DNA from: an uncultured Oscillibacter sp.
Lineage (GTDB): Bacteria; Bacillota; Clostridia; Oscillospirales; Oscillospiraceae
Reading direction: 5' to 3'
Assembly: GCF_947654275.1 (NCBI RefSeq)
Contig: NZ_CANTJS010000015.1
Location: 1 to 59,337, forward strand
Length of the DNA stretch: 59,337 bases
Under the pieces are notes generated by a model that saw only the letters and a list, made by a program, of their open reading frames with translations, had not been told where the DNA came from and searched no databases. Position numbers and translations under genes: made by a program. Every line of letters begins with the position of its first letter. Position 1 is the stretch's first letter. Positions 15,917-23,407 of this stretch are shown piece by piece.

Positions 15917-16348
15917 TTAGAAATGCGTTTTGCCGGGGGTTGCGCTGTTTTCCATATCCGTCAGGTCTCCATCCCGGTCATGGACCTGGCCGTTCCGGAC
16001 CATCTGTTTATAGTCAACGCCCTGGTTCTGCCGGACAGCTCCGCCGTCCATGGCATCCTCCACCAGGTCCCCGGCGCCGGTGAGGGCGTCCCGGGCGTCA
16101 TCCGCTAAATCGCCGCCTATGCTGCCGGTCCGGTCGTTGGCGGCATTGGTTCCGCTCCGGTTCCGGCTGCTGTTTCCGCCAATCACACCGTCATTCCGTT
16201 CCCCTTTGGAAACGCCGTCCCGGTCTCCGGCGGCGGAATCATTCCAATCGCCTCCGGTTCCCTCGCTCCGGCTCATATCGCTGCCGCAGGCGGTCAGCGC
16301 CAGGGCCAGCAGAAGGGCTGTCAGCAAAAGATTCAGTCGTCTTTTCAA
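15917..16348 (-). CDS. Small Gly/Asn/Asp-rich lipoprotein
   Basis: A 143-aa predicted lipoprotein: MKRRLNLLLTALLLALALTAC is the signal peptide with lipobox LTAC. The mature part is low complexity and hydrophilic (Ser, Gly, Asn, Arg, Asp), has an amphipathic stretch DLADDARDALTGAGDLVEDAMDGG, and ends TPGKTHF. Translation starts at TTG (16348), supported by AGAGGA 5 bases upstream. No enzymatic motif; it resembles small spore- or envelope-associated lipoproteins of Firmicutes only in composition. Function unknown. Confidence 0.75.
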   Translation of the reverse strand: MKRRLNLLLTALLLALALTACGSDMSRSEGTGGDWNDSAAGDRDGVSKGERNDGVIGGNSSRNRSGTNAANDRTGSIGGDLADDARDALTGAGDLVEDAMDGGAVRQNQGVDYKQMVRNGQVHDRDGDLTDMENSATPGKTHF

Positions 16349-16877
16349 AAGGATCCTCTCCCTTCACACGGCGTCCGCCGCGTTTGTGTCGCACCGTGAC
16401 ACCCAGTGAATCCACAGGACTATTGTCTCCCCTCTTCTCCGGTACAGCCAAGGAACTTTCAGGAAGCGCATCCGATCTTTTGCTCCGTTTTCCGCTTTGC
16501 GAAAAACCGGCTCCTTACGGAACACATATGCCAGCCCTCCGCCGCCTCTATTGCAGAAACACAGACCTGTCCGGCGGCATACGGGGGCCGCCGTCCGCAT
16601 ACCAGTAAGCAGAGGCCCCGCCGGTTTTCTCCTCTTTTATGGAAAAAGCAGAAGCTGCGCGGAACCGGTAGCCCCGGAGCGGCGGAAGCTCCCTCTGTCC
16701 GGCGTCCGGGACGCAAAATCCCGGAATGTTTGTCCGCGGGGTAAAAACACCAAAATTAGTTAAATTTTTTTAAAAAACCGGAAGGTAATCGGTTTAACAA
16801 CCGGCCTGAATGGTCTAAACTACCAAAAGAACGTTTTCTTGCCTGAATTTTTTCTCAAATGTTTGTCAATTTATCCA
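16349..16877. other. Long gene-poor stretch before ptsH
   Basis: Over 500 bp without a convincing gene on either strand: frames are short and lack ribosome sites. Composition shifts from GC-rich to AT-rich after 16740, where a T-run/A-run junction (TTTTTTTAAAAAA) and CCGG repeats lie upstream of the ptsH promoter. It may hold distal regulatory sites; nothing specific was recognised. Confidence 0.5.
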
Positions 16878-16906
16878 TTGACGGCAAGGAAAAAAGCGGT
16901 TATGAT
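16878..16906 (+). promoter_or_regulatory. ptsH promoter
   Basis: TTGACG, a 17-bp spacer and TATGAT, with the start point expected near 16913, 62 bases before the ATG. No cre-like site is obvious. Confidence 0.8.
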
Positions 16907-16974
16907 GTTAGTACAATAATGTGACAGAATGCTGTTCGCTTCAATCTGGTATCATAGAAAAGGAGAGCTGCAAT

Positions 16975-17238
16975 ATGTATACACAGGAAGTCACCGTCAA
17001 CAACGAGGTCGGCCTGCATGCCCGGCCCGCCACCTTCTTTATCCAGAAGGCCAATGAATTCAAGAGCGGCATCTGGGTGGAAAAGGAGGACCGCCGCGTC
17101 AATGCCAAGAGCCTGCTGGGCGTTTTGTCTCTGGGCATTGTGAAGGGCACCCCCATCATGCTGATTGCCGACGGCACAGATGAGAAGGAAGCTGTCAGCG
17201 CTCTGGCAGAGCTGGTGAAGGACAACTTCGGTGAGTAA
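16975..17238 (+). CDS. ptsH: Phosphocarrier protein HPr
   Basis: Passes phosphate from enzyme I to the PTS sugar permeases. The 87-aa protein has GLHARPA with the catalytic His15, and NAKSLLGVLSLGI with the regulatory Ser46, the site of HPr kinase and thus of CcpA-linked catabolite control in Firmicutes. His15 rules out Crh. Length and N-terminus (MYTQEVTVNNEVGLHARP) are normal. AAAGGAG lies 8 bases before the ATG. It stands alone with its own promoter and terminator; ptsI is not in the window. Confidence 0.97.
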   Translation: MYTQEVTVNNEVGLHARPATFFIQKANEFKSGIWVEKEDRRVNAKSLLGVLSLGIVKGTPIMLIADGTDEKEAVSALAELVKDNFGE

Positions 17239-17246
17239 TTGGATGG

Positions 17247-17288
17247 AAACCGTCCCTGTGCTGCCTGTCAGCGCAGGGCGGTTTTTTT
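17247..17288 (+). terminator. ptsH terminator
   Basis: AACCG-T-CCCTGTGCTG pairs with CAGCGCAGGGCGGTT (one bulged T, one T-G pair) around a 5-nt loop and is followed by seven T residues. Confidence 0.88.
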
Positions 17289-17312
17289 ATCCCGACGGAA
17301 GGGAGGCACGCC

Positions 17313-19136
17313 ATGACAAAGGATGAACTGAAGGAAAAGGCCAACGACCTGCCCCTGCTCCCCGGCGTCTATCTGATGATGGACCGGACCGGGAAGGTCA
17401 TCTATGTGGGGAAGGCCAAGAAGCTGAAAAACCGGGTCAGCCAGTATTTCCAGGACAGCGCCTCCCACACCGCCAAGACCCGGCAGATGGTGTCCCAGAT
17501 CGACCATTTCGACACCATTTTCGTCACCACCGAGTTTGAGGCCCTGGTGCTGGAAAACTCCCTCATCAAGCGGCACATGCCCCGCTACAACATCCTGCTC
17601 AAGGACGACAAGGGCTATCCCTTCGTCCGCCTCTCCCGGGAGTCCTATCCCCGGTTCTCCATGGTCCACAAATGGGCCAACGACGGCGCGAAATACTTCG
17701 GGCCCTTCGGGGGACGCTTTGAGACCCGCCAGGCCCTGGACGCGGTGCTCTCCGCCCTGCGGCTGCCCACGTGCAGCCGGAAATTCCCCCGGGATATCGG
17801 GGCGGAGCGGCCCTGCCTGAACTTCCACATGGGCCGCTGCGACGGCTTCTGCCGCCCGGCCCAGACGCAGGAGGAGTACAACCGCCGCATCCGTCAGGCC
17901 GTCCAGATGCTGGAGGGCCGGTCCAGGGAGCTGCTCCGGGACATGACCGCCGAGATGGAGGCGGAGGCGGAGGCCCTGCACTTCGAGCAGGCGGCGGTGC
18001 TCCGGGACCGCATCAACGCCATCAGCGCCCTGAGCAAAAAGCAGACGGTCATTGCCGGACTCTGCGCCGATACGGACATCTGGGGATTGTACCGGGGGGC
18101 GGGAAAATGCTGCTACGCCATTCTCCACATGGAGGAGGGCAATCTGGCGGGCCGGGAAACGGAGCTGTTCTCCTCCCCCATGGAGGAGAGCCAGGAAGAC
18201 ATGCTTTCCGCCCTGACGGCCCAGTACTACCTGCCCCGGGCCATTCTGCCCCACGAGATTCTCCTGCCCTTTGAAAGCGAGGGATACTGCGAAAGCCTCT
18301 CCCAGGCGCTGACGAAGCGGGCGGGGCACAAGGTCTGGGTCCACGTCCCCCAGCGGGGGGAAAAGGAGGAGCTTCGCCGCCTGGCCCAGCGGAACGCCGC
18401 CGAGGAGGCGGAGCGGGCCACCACGGCGGAGGAGCGGGTGGCCCACACGCTGGAGCTGCTGGCCAGAATGCTGGACCTTCCCGCCCCGCCGAAGCGGCTG
18501 GAGTCCTATGACATTTCCAACACCGGCGGCAGCGACATCGTGGCCTCCATGGTGGTCTACAGCGGCGCCCGGCCCCTGAAAAGCGCCTACCGCCGCTTCC
18601 GCATCAAGGAGCTGGAGGGAACCCCAGACGACTACGCCTCCATGCGGGAGGTCCTCCGCCGGCGGCTCCAGCGGGCCGCCGACGGCGACGAGAAATTCCT
18701 GCCTCTGCCGGACGTGTTCCTCATTGACGGCGGCGTCACCCACGCCCAGACGGCCCTGGGGGTCACGGAGGAATTTGGGGTCCGCATCCCCATCTTCGGC
18801 ATGGTGAAGGACGACCGGCACCGGACCCGGGCCCTGGTGACCCCCGACGGGCGGGAGATCGGCATCGTCACCCAGCAGGCCGTCTTCTCCCTGATCGGCC
18901 AGATTCAGGAGGAGACCCACCGCTTTGCCATCACCTTCCACCATGAGAGCCACAGCAAAAGCGCCACCCGCTCCGCCCTGGACGGCATCCCCGGCCTGGG
19001 CCCCAAGCGGCGGGAGGCCCTGCGGAAGCACTTCGGCACCATCCGGGCCATCCGGGAGGCGGATGTGGACGCCCTGGCCGCCGTGGTGCCCCGGACCGCC
19101 GCCGAGGCCGTCTGGCGACACTTCCATAAAAATTAG
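17313..19136 (+). CDS. uvrC: Excinuclease ABC subunit C
   Basis: Makes both incisions in UvrABC nucleotide excision repair. The 607-aa protein has the GIY-YIG endonuclease (PGVYLMMDRTGKVIYVGKAK, about 15-90), a UVR/UvrB-binding motif (EALHFEQAAVLRDRINAI, about 205-235), the RNase H-like UvrC domain (SYDISNTGGSDIVASMVVY; FLIDGGVTHAQTAL; FHHESHSKSATRSALDGIPGLG) and a C-terminal helix-hairpin-helix (IPGLGPKRREALRKHFG). Length is typical. GGGAGG precedes the ATG. It follows the ptsH terminator by 25 bp, and a heptamer repeat begins at its stop. Confidence 0.97.
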   Translation: MTKDELKEKANDLPLLPGVYLMMDRTGKVIYVGKAKKLKNRVSQYFQDSASHTAKTRQMVSQIDHFDTIFVTTEFEALVLENSLIKRHMPRYNILLKDDKGYPFVRLSRESYPRFSMVHKWANDGAKYFGPFGGRFETRQALDAVLSALRLPTCSRKFPRDIGAERPCLNFHMGRCDGFCRPAQTQEEYNRRIRQAVQMLEGRSRELLRDMTAEMEAEAEALHFEQAAVLRDRINAISALSKKQTVIAGLCADTDIWGLYRGAGKCCYAILHMEEGNLAGRETELFSSPMEESQEDMLSALTAQYYLPRAILPHEILLPFESEGYCESLSQALTKRAGHKVWVHVPQRGEKEELRRLAQRNAAEEAERATTAEERVAHTLELLARMLDLPAPPKRLESYDISNTGGSDIVASMVVYSGARPLKSAYRRFRIKELEGTPDDYASMREVLRRRLQRAADGDEKFLPLPDVFLIDGGVTHAQTALGVTEEFGVRIPIFGMVKDDRHRTRALVTPDGREIGIVTQQAVFSLIGQIQEETHRFAITFHHESHSKSATRSALDGIPGLGPKRREALRKHFGTIRAIREADVDALAAVVPRTAAEAVWRHFHKN

Positions 19137-19226
19137 GAATTAGGAATGAGAAATGAGGAATTGTTCCATCATTTCAATCATTCCTAACTCCTAATTCCTA
19201 ACTCCTAATTCCTAACTCCTAATTGA
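19133..19226. repeat. Inverted heptamer repeat element between uvrC and yitT
   Basis: ATTAGGAATTAGGAATGAG on the left faces several CTAATTCCTAACTCCTAATT units on the right. The left arm begins over the uvrC stop codon and the right arm ends at the stop of the convergent gene, so it probably serves as a shared 3' hairpin. Confidence 0.75.
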
Positions 19227-19227
19227 A

Positions 19228-20103
19228 TTATCCCAGCTTCCTGACAAAATTGCCGTACACCCGGACGTGTTCCTGCACGGTGACAAAGGCGTGCTCATCC
19301 ATGGCGTGGACCGCCCGCATCAGTTCCTCAATCTCAAACTTGGACAGGCACACCGTCAGCACGTGGATGCCGGCCCCGGAATAGGCGCCGGTGCCCTCCC
19401 AGAAGGTGACGCCCCGGCCCAGCTTCTCGATGACGAACCGGGCCACCGCCGTCTCGTCCTCCTTGGTGAAAATCATGGCCTGAACATTGACGTTCTGCTG
19501 GTGCATCCGGTCCAGGACCATAGAGGTAAAGAAGTTGTAAATCACGGAGTAAATTGCCACCTCCGGGCTGAACAGCAGCAGGCAGGCGGAATAGAGCACG
19601 GCGTTGAAGCTCAGGGAGAACTTGCCCACGGTGAAGCGGCTCCCCCGCTTGCTCAAGCAAAGCCCCACAATGTCCAGCCCGCCGCCGCTGGCCCCGCAGG
19701 TCAGCACGATGCCGCTGGCAACGCCGCAGAGAATGCCCCCCAGCAGACAGGCCGTGAGATAGTCGTCCACAATGGGGGCCGCCGGCACCGGGATGATGCT
19801 GTAGAAAAAGGAATAGGCGCTGGTGCAGACAATGGTCTTGACCACAAAGGTCCGGCCCAGGGTCTTGTAGGCAAAGAGCAGAATGGGGATATTGCAGGCA
19901 AAATAGAGGATGCCCGCGAAGTCATAGCTGACGCCCATGCCGGACTGAATCAGCGACCGGATCAGCTGGCACAGGCCCATCAGGCCTCCGCCGTACAGAT
20001 GCAGCGGCACGATGAACAGGTTCATGGCCGCGGCGGCGAGGAACTCGCCCAGCACGGCGAACAGTACCCGGAGCCAAGGGTTGTGCATGGAATTGTACAG
20101 CAT
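19228..20103 (-). CDS. YitT family membrane protein (DUF161/DUF2179)
   Basis: A 291-aa membrane protein with about five to six hydrophobic segments (LFAVLGEFLAAAAMNLFIVPL onward) including LTCGASGGGLDIVGL, then a C-terminal cytoplasmic DUF2179 domain (QQNVNVQAMIFTKEDETAVARF, GRGVTFWEGTGAYSG, VTVCLSKFEIEELMRAVHAMDE). Both parts are diagnostic of the YitT family, whose transport role is unknown; DUF2179 resembles PII-like ligand-binding folds. GGAGG 6 bases upstream decides the ATG at 20103. It is convergent with uvrC. Confidence 0.92.
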   Translation of the reverse strand: MLYNSMHNPWLRVLFAVLGEFLAAAAMNLFIVPLHLYGGGLMGLCQLIRSLIQSGMGVSYDFAGILYFACNIPILLFAYKTLGRTFVVKTIVCTSAYSFFYSIIPVPAAPIVDDYLTACLLGGILCGVASGIVLTCGASGGGLDIVGLCLSKRGSRFTVGKFSLSFNAVLYSACLLLFSPEVAIYSVIYNFFTSMVLDRMHQQNVNVQAMIFTKEDETAVARFVIEKLGRGVTFWEGTGAYSGAGIHVLTVCLSKFEIEELMRAVHAMDEHAFVTVQEHVRVYGNFVRKLG

Positions 20104-20350
20104 AGCAATCCTCCATAGAGCCGTTCTCATCAGGCAGGCACGCGGATTTCCAAACGGCCTTGCCTGACGGAACCGGACTCCAGCGCTGTCAGGGCCGCCG
20201 CGGAGCCCAAATGGCGCTCCCTGCCGGCGCCGGTGTGTATTTACGTCTGATTATAGACGCTTCCGGAGAAAACCGCAAGGGGCAAACGCAGGCAAAAACG
20301 CCCAATTCATCGTCCCGGTCCGCCGTTTTTCTCCCTCCATCCCACAAAAC

Positions 20351-20659
20351 TCACAACGTGTAGCGCAGGCACCTGTAAAGCCGCTCCCTGGCCCGGCGCA
20401 GGGTCCGGGAGACGGTGGACCGGTTCAGATCCAGCGCCCGGGCAATCTGAGGCATGTTCATGCCTTGGTCAAAATAGAGCTCCAGCATCTGTTTCTGCCG
20501 GGGCGTCAGCTCCTGTTCCCTGGCCCGCCGGAGGTTTCGCCGCAGGCGCTCCAGCTGTTCGCTGTTGTCCGGGGCGTTGGCCCGGAGCCAGACGGTCAGG
20601 TCCCCGGCCCACTCGCTGGAGCGGGTGTCAAAACGGTTGTCGGAGCGGGGTTTTCTCAT
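20351..20659 (-). CDS. Sigma-70 region 4-like HTH protein
   Basis: A 102-aa basic protein. Its C-terminal half (LTPRQKQMLELYFDQGMNMPQIARALDLNRSTVSRTLRRARERLYRCL) has the classic sigma region 4.2/LuxR-like helix-turn-helix pattern, but no region 2 is present, so it is not a full sigma factor. A charged N-terminal part is Arg-rich. I chose the ATG at 20659 because AGGAGGG lies 10 bases upstream; an ATG 9 bases earlier is too close to it. It is the third gene of a minus-strand set (20959, 20726, 20351). Such partial sigma-like proteins are common near integrative elements, but none is evident here. Confidence 0.82.
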   Translation of the reverse strand: MRKPRSDNRFDTRSSEWAGDLTVWLRANAPDNSEQLERLRRNLRRAREQELTPRQKQMLELYFDQGMNMPQIARALDLNRSTVSRTLRRARERLYRCLRYTL

Positions 20660-20725
20660 GGCGTTCATCCCTCCTGTTCCCATTGTGTCCGGCGGGCCGC
20701 CGGGTCCCTGTGCTCTGCCCCGGGG

Positions 20726-20962
20726 TCAAAGGGTATACTTCTCATTCTTGTGATAGCTCCTGTCGTAATAGCGGGCCGTCAGACCGGCCAGCTCCCGGGC
20801 CTCCCGCCAGAGAGGCATCAGCGCCTCAATGCGGCGGCGGAGGCGAAACAGGGCGTCCGGGTCCTGCTCCGTCCGCTCCAGCCCCCGCAGCTCCGTGATG
20901 CGGCCATGAATGGCCTCGGCGGCGGCCCGGTACTGGACCGACAATTCCCCCAAACTCATCAT
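20726..20962 (-). CDS. Small coiled-coil-like protein, 78 aa
   Basis: Begins MMSLGELSVQYRAAAEAIHGRITELRGLERTEQ and is helical, charged and likely a coiled coil. No family recognised. Its ATG overlaps the TGA of the upstream Cys-rich gene by 4 bp (ATGA), and the sigma-like gene follows 66 bp later, so the three look like one operon. The tail YYDRSYHKNEKYTL is polar. The coupling suggests it acts with its neighbours, possibly as a partner of the HTH protein. Confidence 0.75.
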   Translation of the reverse strand: MMSLGELSVQYRAAAEAIHGRITELRGLERTEQDPDALFRLRRRIEALMPLWREARELAGLTARYYDRSYHKNEKYTL

Positions 20963-21147
20963 AACGCCCTCTCCCTTCCCCGAATTTCACGGCAGGGGGC
21001 CAGCTCCCGCCGGGCCAGCTCCGGAAGGCACTCCCGGCAGGCCAGGCACCCGTTGCAGACCCAATATTCCTCACCTCTCACAATTTCCCGGCCGCACAGC
21101 GTGCAGCGCAAAACCGGCCGTCTCCGGCGGCCTGAAGCCTGTTCCAA
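20959..21147 (-). CDS. Cys-rich zinc-ribbon-like small protein (TTG start)
   Basis: A 62-aa protein with an Arg-rich N-terminus and CTLC at about residue 15, followed by CNGCLACREC, a spacing that suits a small treble-clef or zinc-ribbon site. The start is TTG at 21147 with AGGAGGG 7 bases upstream; the only in-frame ATG is far upstream inside the tRNA region and cannot be the start. It is the first gene of the three-gene minus-strand set, divergent from the tRNA promoter. Function unknown; nucleic-acid binding is plausible. Confidence 0.7.
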   Translation of the reverse strand: MEQASGRRRRPVLRCTLCGREIVRGEEYWVCNGCLACRECLPELARRELAPCREIRGRERAL

Positions 21148-21198
21148 GGACTTCCCTCCTGTTCTCCTGAAAAAATCAAAAAAATGTGAAAATTTCTG

Positions 21199-21227
21199 TT
21201 GACAAATTGCTCCTCCTCTGCTAGAAT
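21199..21227 (+). promoter_or_regulatory. tRNA operon promoter
   Basis: TTGACA, a 17-bp spacer and TAGAAT, with the predicted start point about 13 bp before the 5' end of tRNA-Thr. Confidence 0.88.
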
Positions 21228-21246
21228 AAACACTGCTGTTGGAACT

Positions 21247-21322
21247 GCTGGTGTAGCTCAGTTGGTAGAGCAGCTGATTTGTAATCAGCAGGCCGGGGGT
21301 TCGAGTCCGTCCACCAGCTCCA
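21247..21322 (+). tRNA. tRNA-Thr (TGT)
   Basis: A 76-nt cloverleaf: acceptor GCTGGTG/CACCAGC, D arm with AGCTCAGTTGGTAGAGC, anticodon loop TTTGTAA (anticodon TGT, Thr), T arm GGGGGTTCGAGTCCGTC-like, discriminator T and encoded CCA. Cotranscribed with tRNA-Tyr 9 bp downstream. Confidence 0.97.
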
Positions 21323-21331
21323 ATTTCATAC

Positions 21332-21415
21332 GGAGGAGTTCCAGAGCGGTCAAATGGGGCAGACTGTAAATCTGTTGCTTCGGCTTCGGTGGTTCGAATC
21401 CACCCTCCTCCACCA
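21332..21415 (+). tRNA. tRNA-Tyr (GTA)
   Basis: An 84-nt class II tRNA: acceptor GGAGGAG/CTCCTCC, anticodon loop CTGTAAA (anticodon GTA), a long variable arm (TTGCTTCGGCTTC), T loop GTTCGAATC, discriminator A and encoded CCA. Confidence 0.97.
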
Positions 21416-21416
21416 C

Positions 21417-21454
21417 GTCGGAGCAAGCTGCATATCGCTTGCTCCGACTTTTTT
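21417..21454 (+). terminator. tRNA operon terminator
   Basis: GTCGGAGCAAGC and GCTTGCTCCGAC form a perfect 12-bp stem with an 8-nt loop, followed by six T residues. Confidence 0.95.
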
Positions 21455-21474
21455 CAAAACTCAGAGCGCACTCA

Positions 21475-21915
21475 TTCCGCTGCTCCTCCTCTCCAAACCG
21501 CAACCGCTCTGCTGGGTTGCAGTTTGGCTTTGGGTCCAGGCATTCCGGAAAAATTGATGATACCTGCTGACTCCAGCTCAAAAATTCCTGCCATTGTAAC
21601 CTTTCCGGCTCTGCCGAAAACTGCACGATGGTGGGAATTTCTTCGTTTTCCGCCGCGGCTCGCCGGACTCGCGGCAGAGGGGAACGGGGAACGCGCGGGG
21701 GCTGAACCACCGGTTCTGTCCGCCTGTTCCGGCTTTTCAGTCCGGGCACCCCCGTCCCCCCTCCGGACCGCGACCGCTTTCCACGGTCTGGTTTTGGGCG
21801 CATGCCTGCCGAAGCGGACGGATTCTGCCTGCTGACTCCAACTCAGAACTTCCCGCCGCCCTGGCATGTTTGCCCCAGGGCGGAAATACACTCTAACAGG
21901 AATTTCTTCATCCTT
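21475..21915 (-). repeat. Duplicated segment, possibly decayed coding DNA
   Basis: Two related units 265 bp apart on the minus strand. Each reads EEIP...F, then LSWSQQ (EFLSWSQQVSS and EVLSWSQQAES), then a Pro/Lys/Arg-rich tail. The first runs from about 21915 to 21745, the second from about 21660 to 21475. Anchor words such as GGAATTTCTTC (plus strand, 21634 and 21899) and the TGGAGTCAGCAGG complement recur. The units are in different reading frames, so the long minus-strand frames over 21285-22119 are unlikely to be intact genes. Another low-complexity tract with three GCTTCCGATT-like units lies at 21995-22055. The tRNA-adjacent position suggests an old insertion scar. Confidence 0.5.
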
Positions 21916-22108
21916 GGCCGCGATCCGCTTTGCCGGGTCTGCGGCCAATTTTTTGCCTGCGCCTCCCTCCCCAACCGAAGCCGGTGCGCCGTGTTTTTTT
22001 GCTTCCGATTTTTTGCTTCCGATTTCTTGCATCCGTTTTTCTCGCTTCCGATTCTCACTGTCCGGCCGGAGCGGCATCCGGACAGGCCACATTCTTTGTT
22101 GGTTTGCT

Positions 22109-22194
22109 TGTGAATTCACAGGTTTCTTGTCGACACAGCCTATAGTAGCACAAATGTTCTATCGTGTCAAGAGGGAGTTACAAGATTCTTGTAA
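22109..22194. promoter_or_regulatory. Operator palindromes upstream of the S24 regulator
   Basis: TTACAAGATTCTTGTAA (22178-22194) is a perfect 17-bp palindrome 7 bp before the -35 box. ACAGGTTTCTTGT (22118-22130) is a near match of its core, and TGTGAATTCACA (22109-22120) is a perfect 12-bp palindrome. They are likely autoregulatory sites of the downstream repressor-like protein. Confidence 0.65.
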
Positions 22195-22201
22195 AAAATC
22201 T

Positions 22202-22230
22202 TTGACAGCGGTCCGGGATGCTGATACAAT
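22202..22230 (+). promoter_or_regulatory. Promoter of the S24 regulator
   Basis: TTGACA, a 17-bp spacer and TACAAT, located 29 bp before the ATG. It is close to the perfect palindrome at 22178. Confidence 0.85.
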
Positions 22231-22258
22231 GGGAGCATGAAAAAAGGAGGACAGTTCC

Positions 22259-23014
22259 ATGAGATTTGGCACGCGCGTCCGGGCCCGGCGGGAGCAGCTG
22301 GGCCTGAGCCGGGGGGATCTGGCGAAGCGCCTGGGCGTTTCGCCCTCCGCCATCGGCAACTATGAGACCGGCGTCAGCTTTCCCAAAGAGGACATCATGC
22401 TCCGCCTGTTCGACTGTCTGGACACAGACCCCAACGAGCTGTTTCAGGACAGCTTCCAGTCCGGCGGGCAGGTGCTGACCCACCGGGAACGGACCCTGCT
22501 GCGGGAGTATCGGGAGCTGTCCGCCCTGGGACGGGAGAGCGTTCACGCCCTGATGGACGCCCTCCGGGCCTATCGGGATGAGGCGGAGGCCTCCCCGTCG
22601 GCGGCGGAGCCCAGGATGATTCCGCTGTACCGCACGCCTGCGGCGGCGGGGTACGCGGCCCCGGCCTTCGGCTCGGACTTCGACTACATCCCCGTGAAGG
22701 GGGACGTGCCCCCGGGGGCGGAGTTCGCCGTCCGGATTCAGGGGGATTCCATGTCCCCGTTGATTGAGGACGGCTCGGTGGTCTACGTGAACAGGGACCC
22801 CCTGAAATCCGGGGATGTGGGCATTTTCTGCGTGGACGGAGACATCTTCTGCAAGCAGTACCACAAGGACCGGGCCGGCATTGTCTACCTCTTTTCCCTG
22901 AACCGGGAGCGGTCGGACGCGGACGTGATTCTGACCGCCGCGGGAGGCCGGTCCCTGGCCTGCTTTGGCCGGGTGATTCTCCGGCGGACGCCGCCCCTGC
23001 CGGGAATGGCATAG
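22259..23014 (+). CDS. XRE-S24 repressor-like regulator (LexA/CI fold)
   Basis: A 251-aa regulator. An N-terminal XRE helix-turn-helix (RREQLGLSRGDLAKRLGVSPSAIGNYETGVSFP) is followed by a helical linker (about 75-115) and a C-terminal S24 peptidase domain. The Ala-Gly cleavage-type site (AAAGYAAPA, about 130), the nucleophile Ser in IQGDSMSPLIEDGS and the general-base Lys region (DIFCKQYHKD) are all visible, so RecA-stimulated self-cleavage like CI/ImmR-type repressors is possible. AAAGGAGGA precedes the ATG. No phage or ICE genes lie beside it, so it may be a domesticated repressor or SOS-linked host regulator. Confidence 0.93.
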   Translation: MRFGTRVRARREQLGLSRGDLAKRLGVSPSAIGNYETGVSFPKEDIMLRLFDCLDTDPNELFQDSFQSGGQVLTHRERTLLREYRELSALGRESVHALMDALRAYRDEAEASPSAAEPRMIPLYRTPAAAGYAAPAFGSDFDYIPVKGDVPPGAEFAVRIQGDSMSPLIEDGSVVYVNRDPLKSGDVGIFCVDGDIFCKQYHKDRAGIVYLFSLNRERSDADVILTAAGGRSLACFGRVILRRTPPLPGMA

Positions 23015-23228
23015 GGCGCGCCTCCCTCCTTCCAACATTTCCCTCCGACAGGGACGCCGCCGGGGCAAACAGCAGTCCGGCCAAAGGGACCGAAGGCACA
23101 GCCTTCGGTCCCCTTCTGTTCTGCGGCGAGGCGGGCGCTGCCGGACATTCCGGCGGACACCCCAGACGGAATGGGGCCCATGGGCTTCGCCCAGACATCC
23201 GCGGCAGGAATGAGGCCCGCATCCATAT

Positions 23229-23320
23229 ATAGTCAGCACAGTTGAAAACCGGCAGATACCGATTTTCAACCAGCGGCGGAGCCGCTGACGGGTAAGGTAA
23301 GAACCCCTTGTGCTGACTAT
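23229..23320. repeat. 92-bp element with 12-bp terminal inverted repeats and two inner hairpins
   Basis: ATAGTCAGCACA (23229-23240) and TGTGCTGACTAT (23309-23320) are perfect inverted repeats. Inside are GTTGAAAACCGG...CCGATTTTCAAC (23241-23270, one mismatch) and CAGCGGC-GGA-GCCGCTG (23271-23287). As RNA this would be a closed multiloop with two arms. No ORF. It lies in the 393-bp gap before the tocopherol-cyclase-like gene; the rest of the gap shows nothing else. MITE-like or a structured RNA. Confidence 0.8.
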
Positions 23321-23407
23321 GAAGTCCACCGCAAGGCCGTTTTGCGGCCTGTGCGGCGACTATAAAATCCCCGGATTCAGGGAACACTGAACCCGGGGTG
23401 ATGAATC

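Noticed and set aside
17268..19127. A 619-codon minus-strand frame opposite uvrC
   Set aside because: Antisense to a clear, complete UvrC. The frame stays open only because of high GC at third codon positions; composition is His/Gly/Leu-biased without motifs.
20104..20350. Possible small gene between YitT and the sigma-like gene
   Set aside because: A 67-codon plus-strand frame lacks a ribosome site and has mixed composition; no motif.
21285..22119. Minus-strand open frames of 172 and 215 codons overlapping the tRNA genes
   Set aside because: The 172-codon frame runs through tRNA-Tyr and its terminator, and the two related units are in different frames; better read as decayed duplicated DNA.
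22259..23014. Prophage at the S24 repressor gene
   Set aside because: A CI-like repressor with operators suggests phage, but no integrase, replication or structural phage genes occur within the window.
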